Made by a program: the position numbers and the translations under genes. From Silurus meridionalis (Eukaryota > Chordata > Actinopteri > Siluriformes > Siluridae): 64,000 bases of DNA. Positions within the stretch are counted from its first letter, which is position 1. Each line of letters opens with the position of its first letter. The stretch spans positions 10,709,212 through 10,773,211 of the forward strand of contig NC_060911.1 in NCBI RefSeq assembly GCF_014805685.1, given 5' to 3'. The notes under the pieces were generated by a model that was not told the DNA's origin, made no database searches, and was given only the letters and a program-made list of their open reading frames with translations. Below are positions 54,754-64,000 of this stretch, piece after piece.

Positions 54754-57195
54754 GAGTAAACTGTATTTGTAAATGACATTTCAAGTCACGTTCGTAACAG
54801 GCCTCTGTTGATCGTCACTAAGAAACAAAAACTAAAACTAACGAAAAACTCGTTCAACAAAAGAAACTAATTTTGTAGGCTGGTAAATAAAAAAATCCAA
54901 TCGTACACTCAATTACTACTTTTTTTAACTAGTTTATTCCAAAGTAATTGAAGTTAACAGTTACTCACCAGTTTTCGGCCTTTTGTTTTTGCCAGATTGA
55001 AGCCGTGTCTAAGGTTCTCATCGTTCGCCAAAAAAAGAAAAAAAAAGAAAAAGAAGGTTAAATATAAATAGGGGTGGTTTTGTTCAACAATTTGCAAATA
55101 ATATTTACTATAAATAATTGATGGGTTTTTTAACAAAAGCTCGAAGAACAGATATGGCCTCCTTCGCTCTGAACCCAGGGGAAGTGAAATAAGGGGGTAA
55201 TTTTTTTTTTGTGCATGACACCGCCTTGCATCCGCTGTGTGGTGTATGACAAACCTTATCTGCAAGCTTTAATTTCTGTGCTTGTTCACTGTCTGCTCCA
55301 GTAGGTGTTTTTATAAAATAATTTAAAGAAAAGGCAACTGAATGTGCTCACTGATTATTTTTTATTTAATTGTGTGTAGTTTGACGCAACATGTAAACTT
55401 AGTCTTTCTCAAGAGCCCAAATTCCATAAAGCCACGATTCTCTCTTTGAGGAGGCAAATAAAGAAGCACATGTGTTAGCTCAAGCTTGAAACTCTCCCTT
55501 GTTAGAGAATCTAGTTTTTTTTTTATGTCTCAGAGGAATCAAAAAAAAAATAATGACTAATAAACCAAACCTTTCCTGTAGTGTATCATCTCACATGGTG
55601 GTTAATCATATTTGGTGGTTTTGAACAGTCATCTGGTGGATTGCAGTCCAGATGGAGACCCAGTAAAGTATCTCAGTAGATTAAATTGAGTACTTGAAAA
55701 GAAATTGCAGCAGAGCTCATAAGCATATAAGGGAAAAGGCCATCAGTTTTATTGACTGTTTAGTTTTCAAAGCATGAACCATCTCAAGTTCTGTAGCAGA
55801 TGCTCTGTAATCAACGACCTCAATAACACGCATCTACTGTATGTAAAATATTTAACTTGATGCAGCTCATTAGGCCTACAGCCCTAAAGACATCCACTGC
55901 TATTTCATGTCAAATTTCTATCTAATCAGTGATGATACAACATGGCTTGTCTTAAAAATAATTGTACATACTTTTAAATGCTTCCTGTTAACCAAAACAG
56001 AAACGCTTACACCAGGACAGAGAACTGTGGGTTTATTTTTGGCTCCAAATTCAAAACAGAGAAGTCATTAGTGCTGTATTTATCTGTGTTAACATGAAAC
56101 ACCACCTTGAAACAATGAACATCTGATTTATAGGCACAGATTTATGGTCATCAATAGTTAAACACTAATGGTCAAAGGTAACTGGCATCACTCTTCACTA
56201 ATCCTTCAGGACTATTAGAAGCACATGGACTATTGTTCTTGATTCAATCTGCTAGAAAACTATTTGCCAAGTATTTGTTTTTTGCACCGTTTCCCAGTTT
56301 AATGTCAAAATAAATACATTTCAAACTCTGAGGAAATGATCATGGGTGAGGGGTCTGTCTCTACATGAGAAATTGTATATAAAAGTGTGGTTTCTTCTGG
56401 CTTCTTCACACTGGCTTGTGAGTGTGAAAAAAGGAAAACACGTCCAACACTAGAGCATCAAACGTCACTGACCTGGTAGTAAAAGCGCGTACAAAACGGC
56501 ACGAATAACCTTTGTCTGCAATTTATCATTACCCAAATGCTTTACACTTTATCCTAGTGCACTGACAAGTCTAGACTTAAAAATGTTTGTATTCTTTTGA
56601 ATCAGATTGTTATAAAATAATGGATTTAATTCATGGTTTAATTTTTTCATTGATGATTTATTTCAATGTGAGAAGCAGTCCAACATCTTGAACCATTTAT
56701 CAGTTGTGAAAATTCTACATTCTGGACCCATGACATGAATTCAGCTGTGTAACCTGAAGACATTCATCCCTATGAAATATTTGCATTATTTCCTAAATCA
56801 TGTTAAAACAGGAAGTTTATGAGAACCTTTCTCATATTTTTTTCCCTATATTTTATTTTATGCTTCAATATCAAAGAAAGTAATACTGATTTGAAATGTC
56901 ACTTTGAAATATGAATCGTTTTAATAAATCAAAGGCTTCATTTTTCTTGTTATCTGTTTTTTTTTTTTACTTTTGGGTAATATTTTTTGTGTTGTTTTGT
57001 GTGGTTAAGTGCGTTTTCTTTAATTCGTTGATGAAAATGTTTAATATTGCATGTGACTGTTTAACAGTTTGTGCAAAATTTCAGAAACAGTTCTCATAAT
57101 CTCAGGAATTTCCAGAACAGGATACGGACAAGATTAGATGAAAACAGTGCCAAATGCTGAAAACATTCGTTGCTGCCCTATATGGAGGACGTGTG
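53402..57195. other. No gene seen; rhoh upstream and intergenic DNA
   Basis: It holds the rhoh 5' flank, microsatellites at 54257-54297 (TA then TG), 54548-54610 (CT then TA) and 54690-54747 (TA), and otherwise AT-rich unique-looking DNA. No exon motif is recognised. An upstream non-coding rhoh exon could lie here unseen. Confidence 0.5.
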
Positions 57196-57232
57196 ACTCT
57201 CTCTCTCTCTCTCTCTATCTATCAATCTATCA

Positions 57233-57322
<90 letters not shown>
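57196..57322. repeat. (CT)n-(CTAT)n microsatellite
   Basis: A short CT run is followed by CTATCAAT units and then about 90 bp of pure CTAT. Confidence 0.95.
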
Positions 57323-57606
57323 GTATGCCCGTCTATCGCCCCCTGGTGGAGCAAAATGTGCTCACTTCATTTGATTTACTGAAGTGAAAATTACCTCATG
57401 GAGAAACCTGACCTTTGCAGATATGCATAAACGTCAGAAAAAGGGAAAAAAAAGCTGCTGAGTTATATTTCCCCCACCAACGATTTCTGCTCAGAGCAGA
57501 AAGACGAATACATGACCGAGGATTCAAGTTCAATGAATCATTAGAATATAAATACATACTGTTAAAAGAATATGACAATCACAACTGAACACAAAACAAA
57601 AAACAT

Positions 57607-57612
57607 TTTATT
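57607..57612 (-). terminator. Candidate n4bp2 poly(A) signal
   Basis: AATAAA on the minus strand about 655 nt beyond the n4bp2 stop. Confidence 0.35.
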
Positions 57613-58266
57613 CTTCAAAATATACAAATCTGAAAGTATCATTACAAACAGCAGCAAAATATAAAACTAGAGTTTTAATAAAACCACATCAGCTGCAATG
57701 TTTATCGATACCACATATATAAAACATTGGAAGAAAAGAAAAACATTTGTTTTTCACAAAAAAATGTTTTTAATTATTTTCAGCGCAACGCTGGCAGCTT
57801 TATAAAGGACAGATGCCTGGGTTCAAGTTTATTGTCCAATCAGAATCCAATAAAATTACTCTTTTTATCAGAAAAAACCCTAAAACTGGTATCGAACACT
57901 GCAACGCACTAAAATTACAACGAACCTGTTAGAACCTGTTATTTATCATAATAAAAAAAACACAAACACAAATGCACACACAAATCAAATCCTTCTAAAG
58001 TGTAAACTCTACAAAAGACTTAAATAATTGGTCCATAAATATTTATCTGAGATGAAACAATAAGAATATTGTGTGTTGTATTTTGCCAGGAAAAGTAAAG
58101 AATGTGTTTGATGTGAGACAGAGTTTGATAGAAAGATTGAGGTGTGTGTGTGTGTGTGTGTATTGACAGATAGAGAAATGAAAGAAAAAAAAAACATGAA
58201 AGTGTGTGCAGTATTAAATGTGTAGGAAAAATAAAAGTTCCAGCAGTTCATAATCAGCAACATCAA

Positions 58267-58312
58267 TCAATGCAACATGACGATCACCAAACCCAGTTTA
58301 GGCTCCGTATAC
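58267..58312 (-). CDS. n4bp2: n4bp2 terminal coding exon
   Basis: 46 nt: the last base of a Lys codon, then YTEPKLGLVIVMLH and TGA at 58267-58269. The acceptor is TATTTCAG. It is the final beta-strand of the Smr domain. Confidence 0.88.
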
Positions 58313-58384
58313 CTGAAATAAAGAAGATTAAAAGCGATTAAAATTCTATTACAGATTTTGATCTAAAAGCCACATATTATTTAT

Positions 58385-58437
<53 letters not shown>

Positions 58438-58978
58438 GTACTTGTAATGTTGGTTCCTGAGGTAGTCGAGAACGGCAGGCCTGATGCGAGCCACACCTCC
58501 TTGGCTGTGGTTGCCTCTACCTGTGATGACTGACAGCTGAGGACGACACAAGCCCTGCTGCCATTCTAACAGGAAACAGGAAGTCTATTACGCAAGTGCA
58601 AAGTGCTCAAATCGACACACATGCGCCTCACATACCAGCAAAATCGATCTTACGCACAACAAAAAAAAAAAAAAGAAAAGAAATACAGTATATACTGTAT
58701 ATATATAGACTTTCCAACTTCTTGTTGTTCAGGGCAAACCTTCTTGTGTGACAGGTTAGAATAAGATGTTGAATGTTGAATAAGGTGTTTCACTCACCTG
58801 AGGTTTTATCAGCAAGTACCTGCTGCAAGTGATGTAGGGCCTCATTGACATGCAGCCCATGCAGATCCAGAACGTTCTGAGGCAGAAGTGTAGAGTTAAC
58901 ACGCTCGAATATTTGCATTGCCGCTCGATGATTCGCTTCTTTCATCTTCTGCCCGTGTAGGTGACCCTATAGATGCGT

Positions 58979-59016
<38 letters not shown>

Positions 59017-62000
59017 TTTAATTTCCACTCATTTTTTACCATCTGGTGGGCTTTTTTTTGGCTTTTTTTTTTCATTTAGGTCATATATAATAAGGGCAAA
59101 AGTTTGCGGATGCCTGGTCAAAAGAGTCGTACATGCTTTTTGAACATCCCATTCCACATCGTCTCCATTTGCTGTTATAATGACCTCCACTTCTCTGTGA
59201 AGATGTTGCACTAGATTTTGGAGTGTGTTTGTAGAGATTTGTGGGTGTTAGTAAAGTCAAGTACTGGTGTAGGTGAGGATTCATTCTGAAGGTGTTAAAA
59301 AGAGAGTTCTATAGCAGGACACTCACGATCTTACACTCCAGCCCGAGATACGAGGTGGTATTAAAAATCTTCCAGATTAGTTTTGCAACACACCATCAGA
59401 TGGCAGCACAAGGCTCCACGCAGCGTCATAGGGAGCACCAAAATTTATAAGTCAGTGTGCCAAAAGACATGGTGCTGTGTACATCCGGGGTTGTGTGCAA
59501 CTGACGCTATTCTGAGCACGATTTGGGTCTCTTAGTTCAAGTGAAGGGAACATTTGATGCTACCAACTTTGTGGAAACTTTTAGGGAAGAACCCAAAATG
59601 GCTAGAACAGTCAGGTGTCCCAATACTTTTGTCTTTATAGTAAATGTGTATCAGTAGACCAATGTATGTATTAGTGATAATGTAATAAACAGTTGTTGTT
59701 ATTAAATTAAATAATGCATTTTTCATTAAGAGTAGCCTAAATTTACTGGGTAAAATAAATCTACAATAAAAAAAAAAAGATATTTGATAGTATTAGTTTA
59801 ACCAGTGTACTAACTACAGCATTATAAGCACAGCATTGCAGTGGCATAACAAACGTCATATAGCTGCTTTAGTGGAGTGTGTAAGACCTGTTGAGCGTAA
59901 AAGCTGGCCACGTCCTTGCATCCTTGTCTGTAGGCTTTGGCAGCTTTATCTAAACACTCCTGCTGCCGGTGTCTCTGAAGCGTCGCTTCGGTGCGAAAGT
60001 CCACGTACTCTGGGTCTTCTATGTCCTGGAACTGTGCCGAGTCGATCTCGTTTTTCTGTTTCTGGCAACCGACATGAAACATAAAATATGCAGTGATTCA
60101 TTTCGGACTGTATTTTGAAACATGAGATAATAATAACAATTATATAAAGAGATATAAAAGATGGAACAAGTGCATTAATTTAATAAGAATTATTAACATT
60201 TACAAAACAGCTAACAATAATAGCTCATTATCTACTATTATATACAGAGCATCCAGAAAGTATTCACAGTGCTTCACCTTTTCTACATTTTTTATGTTAC
60301 AGCCTCATTCCAAAATTGATTATTTTCCTTGAAATTTTACAAACAATACCCCATAATGTCAACGTGAAAGAAGTTTGTTTGAAATCTTTGCAAATTGATA
60401 AAAAAAAAAAAAAAGAATAAAAAAATATCACGTTCATAAGTATTCACAGACTTTCCCATGACACTTAAAAATCCTTGAGATGTTTCTACAACTTGATTGG
60501 AGTCCACCTGTGGGAAATTCAGTTGATTGGACATGATTTGGAAAGGTACACACCTGTCCATATGAGGTCCCACAGTTGCATGTCAGAGCACAAACTAAGC
60601 AATGAAGTCCAAGGGAACTGTCTGTAGACCTCAGAGACAGAATTGTATCGAGACACAGATCTAAGGAAGGGACCCCACTAAGCACAGTGGCCTCCATCAT
60701 CCGTAAATAAAAGCAGTTTGAAACCACCAGGACTCGTATTAGAGCAATCGGGTGAGGGAGGTGACCAAGAACCCGATGGTCACTCTGAAAGAGCTCCAGT
60801 GTTCCTCTGTGGAGAGAGGAGAAACTTACAGAACAACAACCATCTCTGCAGCACTCCACCAACAGGCCTGCATGGCACTCCTCAGTAAAAGGCATCACCG
60901 CCCACCTGGACTTTGCCAAAAGGCACCTGAAGGACTCTCAGACCATGAGAAACAAAGATTGAACTCTTTGGCCTGAATGCTAAGCGTCATGTCTGGAGGA
61001 AACTAGGCACCGCTCAACACCTGGCCAATACCATCTCTACAGTGAAGCCTGGTGGTGGCAGCATCATGCTGTGGGGATGTTTTTTAGTGGCAGGACCTGG
61101 GAGAATAGTCAGGGTCGAGGGAAACATGAAGCATGCAGCAATGCACAGAGACGTCCTTGATGAAAACCTGCTCCAGAGCGCTCTGGACATCAGACTGGGG
61201 TGACAGTTCATCTTCCAACCGGAGAACGACCCTCAGCACACAGCTGAGATAATTATAACTCTGTGAATGTCTTTAAGTGGCACAGCGAGAGCCCAGACTT
61301 GAACCCGAATGAACATCTCTGGAGAGATTTGAAAATGTCTGTGCACTGACGGTCCCCATCCAACCTGATGGAGCATGAGGCGTTTTGCAAAGAAGAATAG
61401 AATAAACTGCCCAAAAAGCAGGTGTTCCACGCTTGTAGCATCAAACTTAAAAAGACTTAAGGCTGTAATTGCTAAAGTTGCTTCAACAAAGTATTGAGCA
61501 AAGGCTTTTTTTTTTTTTTATCTTTTTAATACATTTGCAAATATTACAAACTTCTTTCACGTTGTTATTATGGGGTTTTGTTTTTAGAATTTTGAAAAAA
61601 CATTATGATTTTAATTAATTTTGGAATAAGGCTAACACACAATATAAAAATGGAAAAAGTGAAATGCTGTGAATACATTCCGGATGCACTGTACAAAAAT
61701 AGCCACTGTATACACCCTTTACACGTTAAACAGAGGACACTGAACTGAAAAAGCCTTTTAAGTGTAAAAGGCCAAACAACTGCATTTGTCCTTACCCTCT
61801 CTTTGCTCGGTGCTCTACACTTTTCCTTAGTTTCGGAGACAGATTCAGACGCTACTACAGTTCTCACAGGTTCGTTGTCCAGCAGAGTGTGCAGAAACTG
61901 CTCAGTTTGCTCCAGAGAGTAGCTGTTTTGAAATATGGTACATGCATAGAAAATGTTTAGAAATTTGTAGAATACTTGACTCTGATTGGCTGGAATGTGA

Positions 62001-63521
62001 GCATTCAAACCAGTGCAAGCACAGTTTAATCATTGTTTTACATTAATGTGTTGCGTTATAAACAACTCCGAGGTGGTATCAAAACATTTCAAGACCGGCT
62101 CTGCTTACAAGTACTTTATTTATCTACATTCACACACCATCACCTATAAAATAGTCCCCTTGCACAGCAATACAGCACTCCTTTTGCGATTCGTATCAAA
62201 TCTGTGCAATGAGGTCAAAATGGCAACCTGTGAGCTGGATCTGCGGGAGCAAAATCTGGAGTAGGGTTGGGTACGGAAGTGAAAACATTTGGTTTGTTCT
62301 CCGACGATCATTATGCAGAGTTGCCGAATGGTTTCGACATTTTCGTTGAAGGTCTTCCTGATCTCTCGTTGTCTTCCAGTGATGTTCTTTCGCTCTGGAA
62401 GCGTGTGTGCCACGCAGAACACCTCGAGCGAACTCGTCGCAGCATCGCTGTAACCTATTTCACTTAACATCTATGTTTCATGCCGAATTTCACGTTTGCT
62501 CCTTATTCTAACTTACTGTCTATTATGAAATCACAGATGTGGTAACACACAAGGTCAGAACAGCACCAGTTAACACCATTAGTCTCGAAACCTTTTGATA
62601 CAACCTCATATAACCATAGTAACATGCAGCCACAGTTACATACAGACTGAGAAAGCTATTATAATCTATTCCTATTTACAATATTTAGTTAAATGGATGA
62701 TTTTTGCATGTCATTTAACTCGCGGAGAAAAGAGTGATTTTTAAACGTGCATAAGTCGCTGTTAAAATAAAAAAATACAGATGTTCCCCAACTTACGATA
62801 GAGATGCTGTATGATGACCCCACGTAACGTGAAAATATGGTAAGTGGAGACATGGCCTAGCCTACCCAGGAGTCTTAAAGAATGATCAGTATGGGGTAGT
62901 ATACTGTATTGTTAATAATTAAACAAATTACAGTACAAGAGCAAAACAGAGCAATTAATAGTACGGTACTGTATAAAGTATATACAGTATATACGTATGT
63001 GTATGTGGCAGCAAACGAATGGACAAGGGGCAGTTCACTAGTGGAGGGCGGAGTTTACGCTGTGGAACGCTTGTTGCCGTTAAAAAACGTTTACAATTTT
63101 GAAGTGTCTTCATCGTAAGATCGAAAAAGTCAAACCATCGTAACTCTGGGACCATCTGTATAAGGATAAATGATACGAGAAGACAACATCAAATATTTTA
63201 TCAGTCAAAGCGGCTTTGCGTTCAGCTGTTATTCAGCCTTTCACATCATGCATTCCAACAGTGTAATGGTGTAACGCACGCCTATCCACGAATTATCCAT
63301 TACTCATTCATCCCATTTTCGTGAATCGATAATAAGAAAAAAAAAAGAATAAGGTGCGTGGTACTGAAATAATGTCTCGAATAATAATAATCATACTTGT
63401 AGTCTCTGAAGATGTCTCTGAGGAAGTGTCTGTCAATGGTGGGGAAGAGAGCAAAGAGCTGTTTCTCCTTTACTATGGCTGCTCCATCTTTCTTGTCCTG
63501 ATCCCAACGGCTTAACCTAGA
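58267..63521 (-). CDS. n4bp2: NEDD4-binding protein 2, C-terminal six exons (254 aa), 5'-partial
   Basis: N4BP2 (BCL3-binding protein) is a large protein with a P-loop kinase domain and a C-terminal Smr nuclease domain; only the C-terminal part is here. The exons are 63397-63521, 61796-61922, 59888-60061, 58798-58966, 58442-58565 and 58267-58312. All have GT/AG borders and compatible phases (765 nt with stop). In order: a CUE-like segment with FP and LL motifs (LFPTIDRHFLRDIFRDYNYS, then LEQTEQFLHTLL); DUF1771 (DPEYVDFRTEATLQRHRQQE, then AYRQGCKDVASFYAQQ); and the Smr domain with LDLHGLHVNEAL and the TGRGNHSQGG signature, ending LVIVMLH. The family's normal C-terminus is present. The rest (human total about 1,770 residues) lies beyond the right edge. 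Confidence 0.93.
58387..58435. repeat. (TG)n, transcribed as (CA)n at the n4bp2 donor
   Basis: About 49 bp of TG. On the n4bp2 strand it begins seven nucleotides after the exon boundary inside a 129-nt intron (58313-58441). Confidence 0.95.
58442..58565 (-). CDS. n4bp2: n4bp2 Smr core exon
   Basis: 124 nt. WQQGLCRPQLSVITGRGNHS, then QGGVARIRPAVLDYLRNQHY. The donor AA|GTACCT sets the Lys codon shared with the last exon. Confidence 0.92.
58798..58966 (-). CDS. n4bp2: n4bp2 exon: DUF1771 end and Smr start
   Basis: 169 nt. GHLHGQKMKEANHRAAMQIF, then NVLDLHGLHVNEALHHLQQV. The acceptor CTATAG is preceded by 13 nt and then a (GT)17 tract; the donor is GTGAGT. Confidence 0.92.
58980..59014. repeat. 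(CA)n, transcribed as (UG)17 at the n4bp2 acceptor
   Basis: 35 bp of CA on the plus strand. In the n4bp2 pre-mRNA it sits where the polypyrimidine tract should be, ending 13 nt before the exon. Confidence 0.95.
59075..59645 (-). mobile_element. Non-autonomous Tc1-like element interrupted by a mariner piece
   Basis: 'CAAAAGTTTGCGGATGCCTG' and 'GTTCTATAGCAGGACACTCA' match, reversed, the family at 12310 and 16104. The far end 'AGGTGTCCCAATACTTTTGT' is at about 59612. The interruption is listed separately. Confidence 0.5.
59345..59560 (+). mobile_element. Mariner 5' fragment
   Basis: 'ACGAGGTGGTATTAAAAATC' is the family terminus; 'CATAGGGAGCACCAAAATTT' and 'GCCAAAAGACAT' match the 42310 copy. 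It is truncated. Confidence 0.55.
59888..60061 (-). CDS. n4bp2: n4bp2 DUF1771 exon
   Basis: 174 nt, phase 0 at both ends. KQKNEIDSAQFQDIEDPEYV, then KAAKAYRQGCKDVASFYAQQ. The donor is GTCTTA and the acceptor TGCCAG. Confidence 0.92.
60245..61691 (+). mobile_element. Full-length but decayed Tc1 element
   Basis: The left CAGAGCATCCAGAAAGTATT and right (reverse complement) CAGTGCATCCGGAATGTATT are imperfect inverted repeats, with TA at 60243-60244 and 61692-61693. The interior (about 60740-61500) is a transposase pseudogene with many stops; VTKNPMVTLKELQ and 'CATCATGCTGTGGGGATG' (the family's SIMLWG) are still visible. It lies in an n4bp2 intron. Confidence 0.85.
61796..61922 (-). CDS. n4bp2: n4bp2 exon: CUE-like second half
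   Basis: 127 nt. YSLEQTEQFLHTLLDNEPVR, then TVVASESVSETKEKCRAPSK and ER. The donor is GTAAGG; the acceptor is AAACAG. Confidence 0.88.
62072..62610 (-). mobile_element. Mariner-derived, internally deleted element
   Basis: The termini GAGGTGGTATCAAAACATTT and (reverse complement of the right end) GAGGTTGTATCAAAAGGTTT are inverted. On the minus strand the part near 62150-62190 encodes the mariner transposase C-terminus (a block matching CIAMQGDYF at 42750). The rest of the frame (62144-62470) is shifted and not recognisable. Confidence 0.7.
62778..63158. mobile_element. pogo/Tigger-like MITE
   Basis: 381 bp. The left CAGATGTTCCCCAACTTACG and right (reverse complement) CAGATGGTCCCAGAGTTACG are flanked by TA at 62776-62777 and 63159-63160. 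It lies in an n4bp2 intron. Confidence 0.75.
63397..63521 (-). CDS. n4bp2: n4bp2 exon: CUE-like first half (first n4bp2 exon in window)
   Basis: 125 nt. SRLSRWDQDKKDGAAIVKEK, then QLFALFPTIDRHFLRDIFRD. The donor AA|GTATGA leaves two bases that complete Asn with the next exon. The acceptor is TGTGCAG. Confidence 0.88.
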
Positions 63522-63599
63522 CTGCACACGGAAACAAAAACAACCAAAACAATCCAGTGTTTATGTAAAAAGCTGTCTACTACACTGGCTCACATACAG

Positions 63600-64000
63600 G
63601 GAGTGCAGAATTATTAGGCAAGTTGTATTTTTGAGGATTAATTTTATTTGAGGATTTAATTTGAACAACAACCATGTTCTCAATGAACACAAAAAACTCA
63701 TTAATATCAAAGCTGAATATTTTTGGAAGTAGTTTTTAGTTTTAGCTATTTTAGGGGGATATCTGTGTGTGCAGGTGACTATTACTGTGCATAATTATTA
63801 GGCAACTTAACAAAAAACAAATTCATACCCATTTCAATTATTTATTTTACCAGTGAAACCAATATAACATCTCAACATTCACAAATATACATTTCTGACA
63901 TTCAAAACCAAACAAAAACAAATCAGTGACCAATATAGCCACCTTTCTTTGCAAGGACACTCAAAAGCCTGCCATCCATGGATTCTGTCAGTGTTTTGAT
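63600..64000 (+). mobile_element. Left part of a Tc1/mariner-type element, running off the window
   Basis: 'GGGAGTGCAGAATTATTAGG' is a terminus of a widespread fish element, and 'GTGCATAATTATTAGGCAAC' repeats inside. The end 'CCTGCCATCCATGGATTCTG' leads towards transposase sequence beyond 64000. Confidence 0.6.

Overview
The window is vertebrate nuclear DNA, almost certainly from a ray-finned (teleost) fish. The genes have introns, the coding exons match vertebrate families, and the intergenic DNA is AT-rich and crowded with the repeats usual in fish: Tc1/mariner, hAT, pogo/Tigger-like and DIRS elements, L2-clade and RTE-like LINEs, tRNA-derived SINEs, and long (GATA)n, (TG)n and (TA)n microsatellites. 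I cannot name the species.

Four protein-coding genes can be supported, all on the minus strand. (1) Positions 7331-7917 hold the first two coding exons of erlec1, an ER lectin; the rest lies beyond the left edge. (2) Positions 18629-39897 hold a complete six-exon nicotinic acetylcholine receptor subunit of the alpha-9 type (chrna9). The exons splice in phase into 553 residues. (3) Positions 52811-53401 hold an intact single-exon rhoh, a GTPase-deficient Rho protein. (4) Positions 58267-63521 hold the last six coding exons of n4bp2 (CUE-like segment, DUF1771, Smr domain); its 5' part lies beyond the right edge. From memory, the order chrna9-rhoh-n4bp2 matches human 4p14, which supports the three assignments. 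The four genes are not an operon and share no obvious pathway.

Region by region: 1-7300 is repeats, including a hAT element lodged in a composite GATA array, and forms erlec1 intron 2. 7.3-8.8 kb is the erlec1 5' end with a CpG-rich promoter-like patch. 8.8-18 kb is transposon remnants and a long L2 copy. 18.6-39.9 kb is chrna9, whose introns carry a Tc1 copy with perfect inverted repeats, a second Tc1 copy split by an RTE-like LINE with a 16-bp target duplication, a third Tc1 copy, a decayed DIRS element and a 22-bp minisatellite. 40-46.3 kb is LINEs, a Tigger-like element and a second long L2 copy. 46.3-52.8 kb is mostly unassigned DNA with a large palindromic tetranucleotide hairpin. 52.8-58 kb is rhoh and unassigned DNA. 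58.3-64 kb is n4bp2, its introns holding Tc1, mariner and Tigger-like copies.

I found no new multi-gene system. The observations I rate highest are dinucleotide repeats placed directly against four splice sites in chrna9 and n4bp2, an intron inside the ligand-binding domain of chrna9 that I do not recall in the mammalian gene, two directly repeated L2 copies bracketing chrna9, and a promoter-like cluster (two TCTCGCGAGA boxes around an NRF1-type site) upstream of erlec1.
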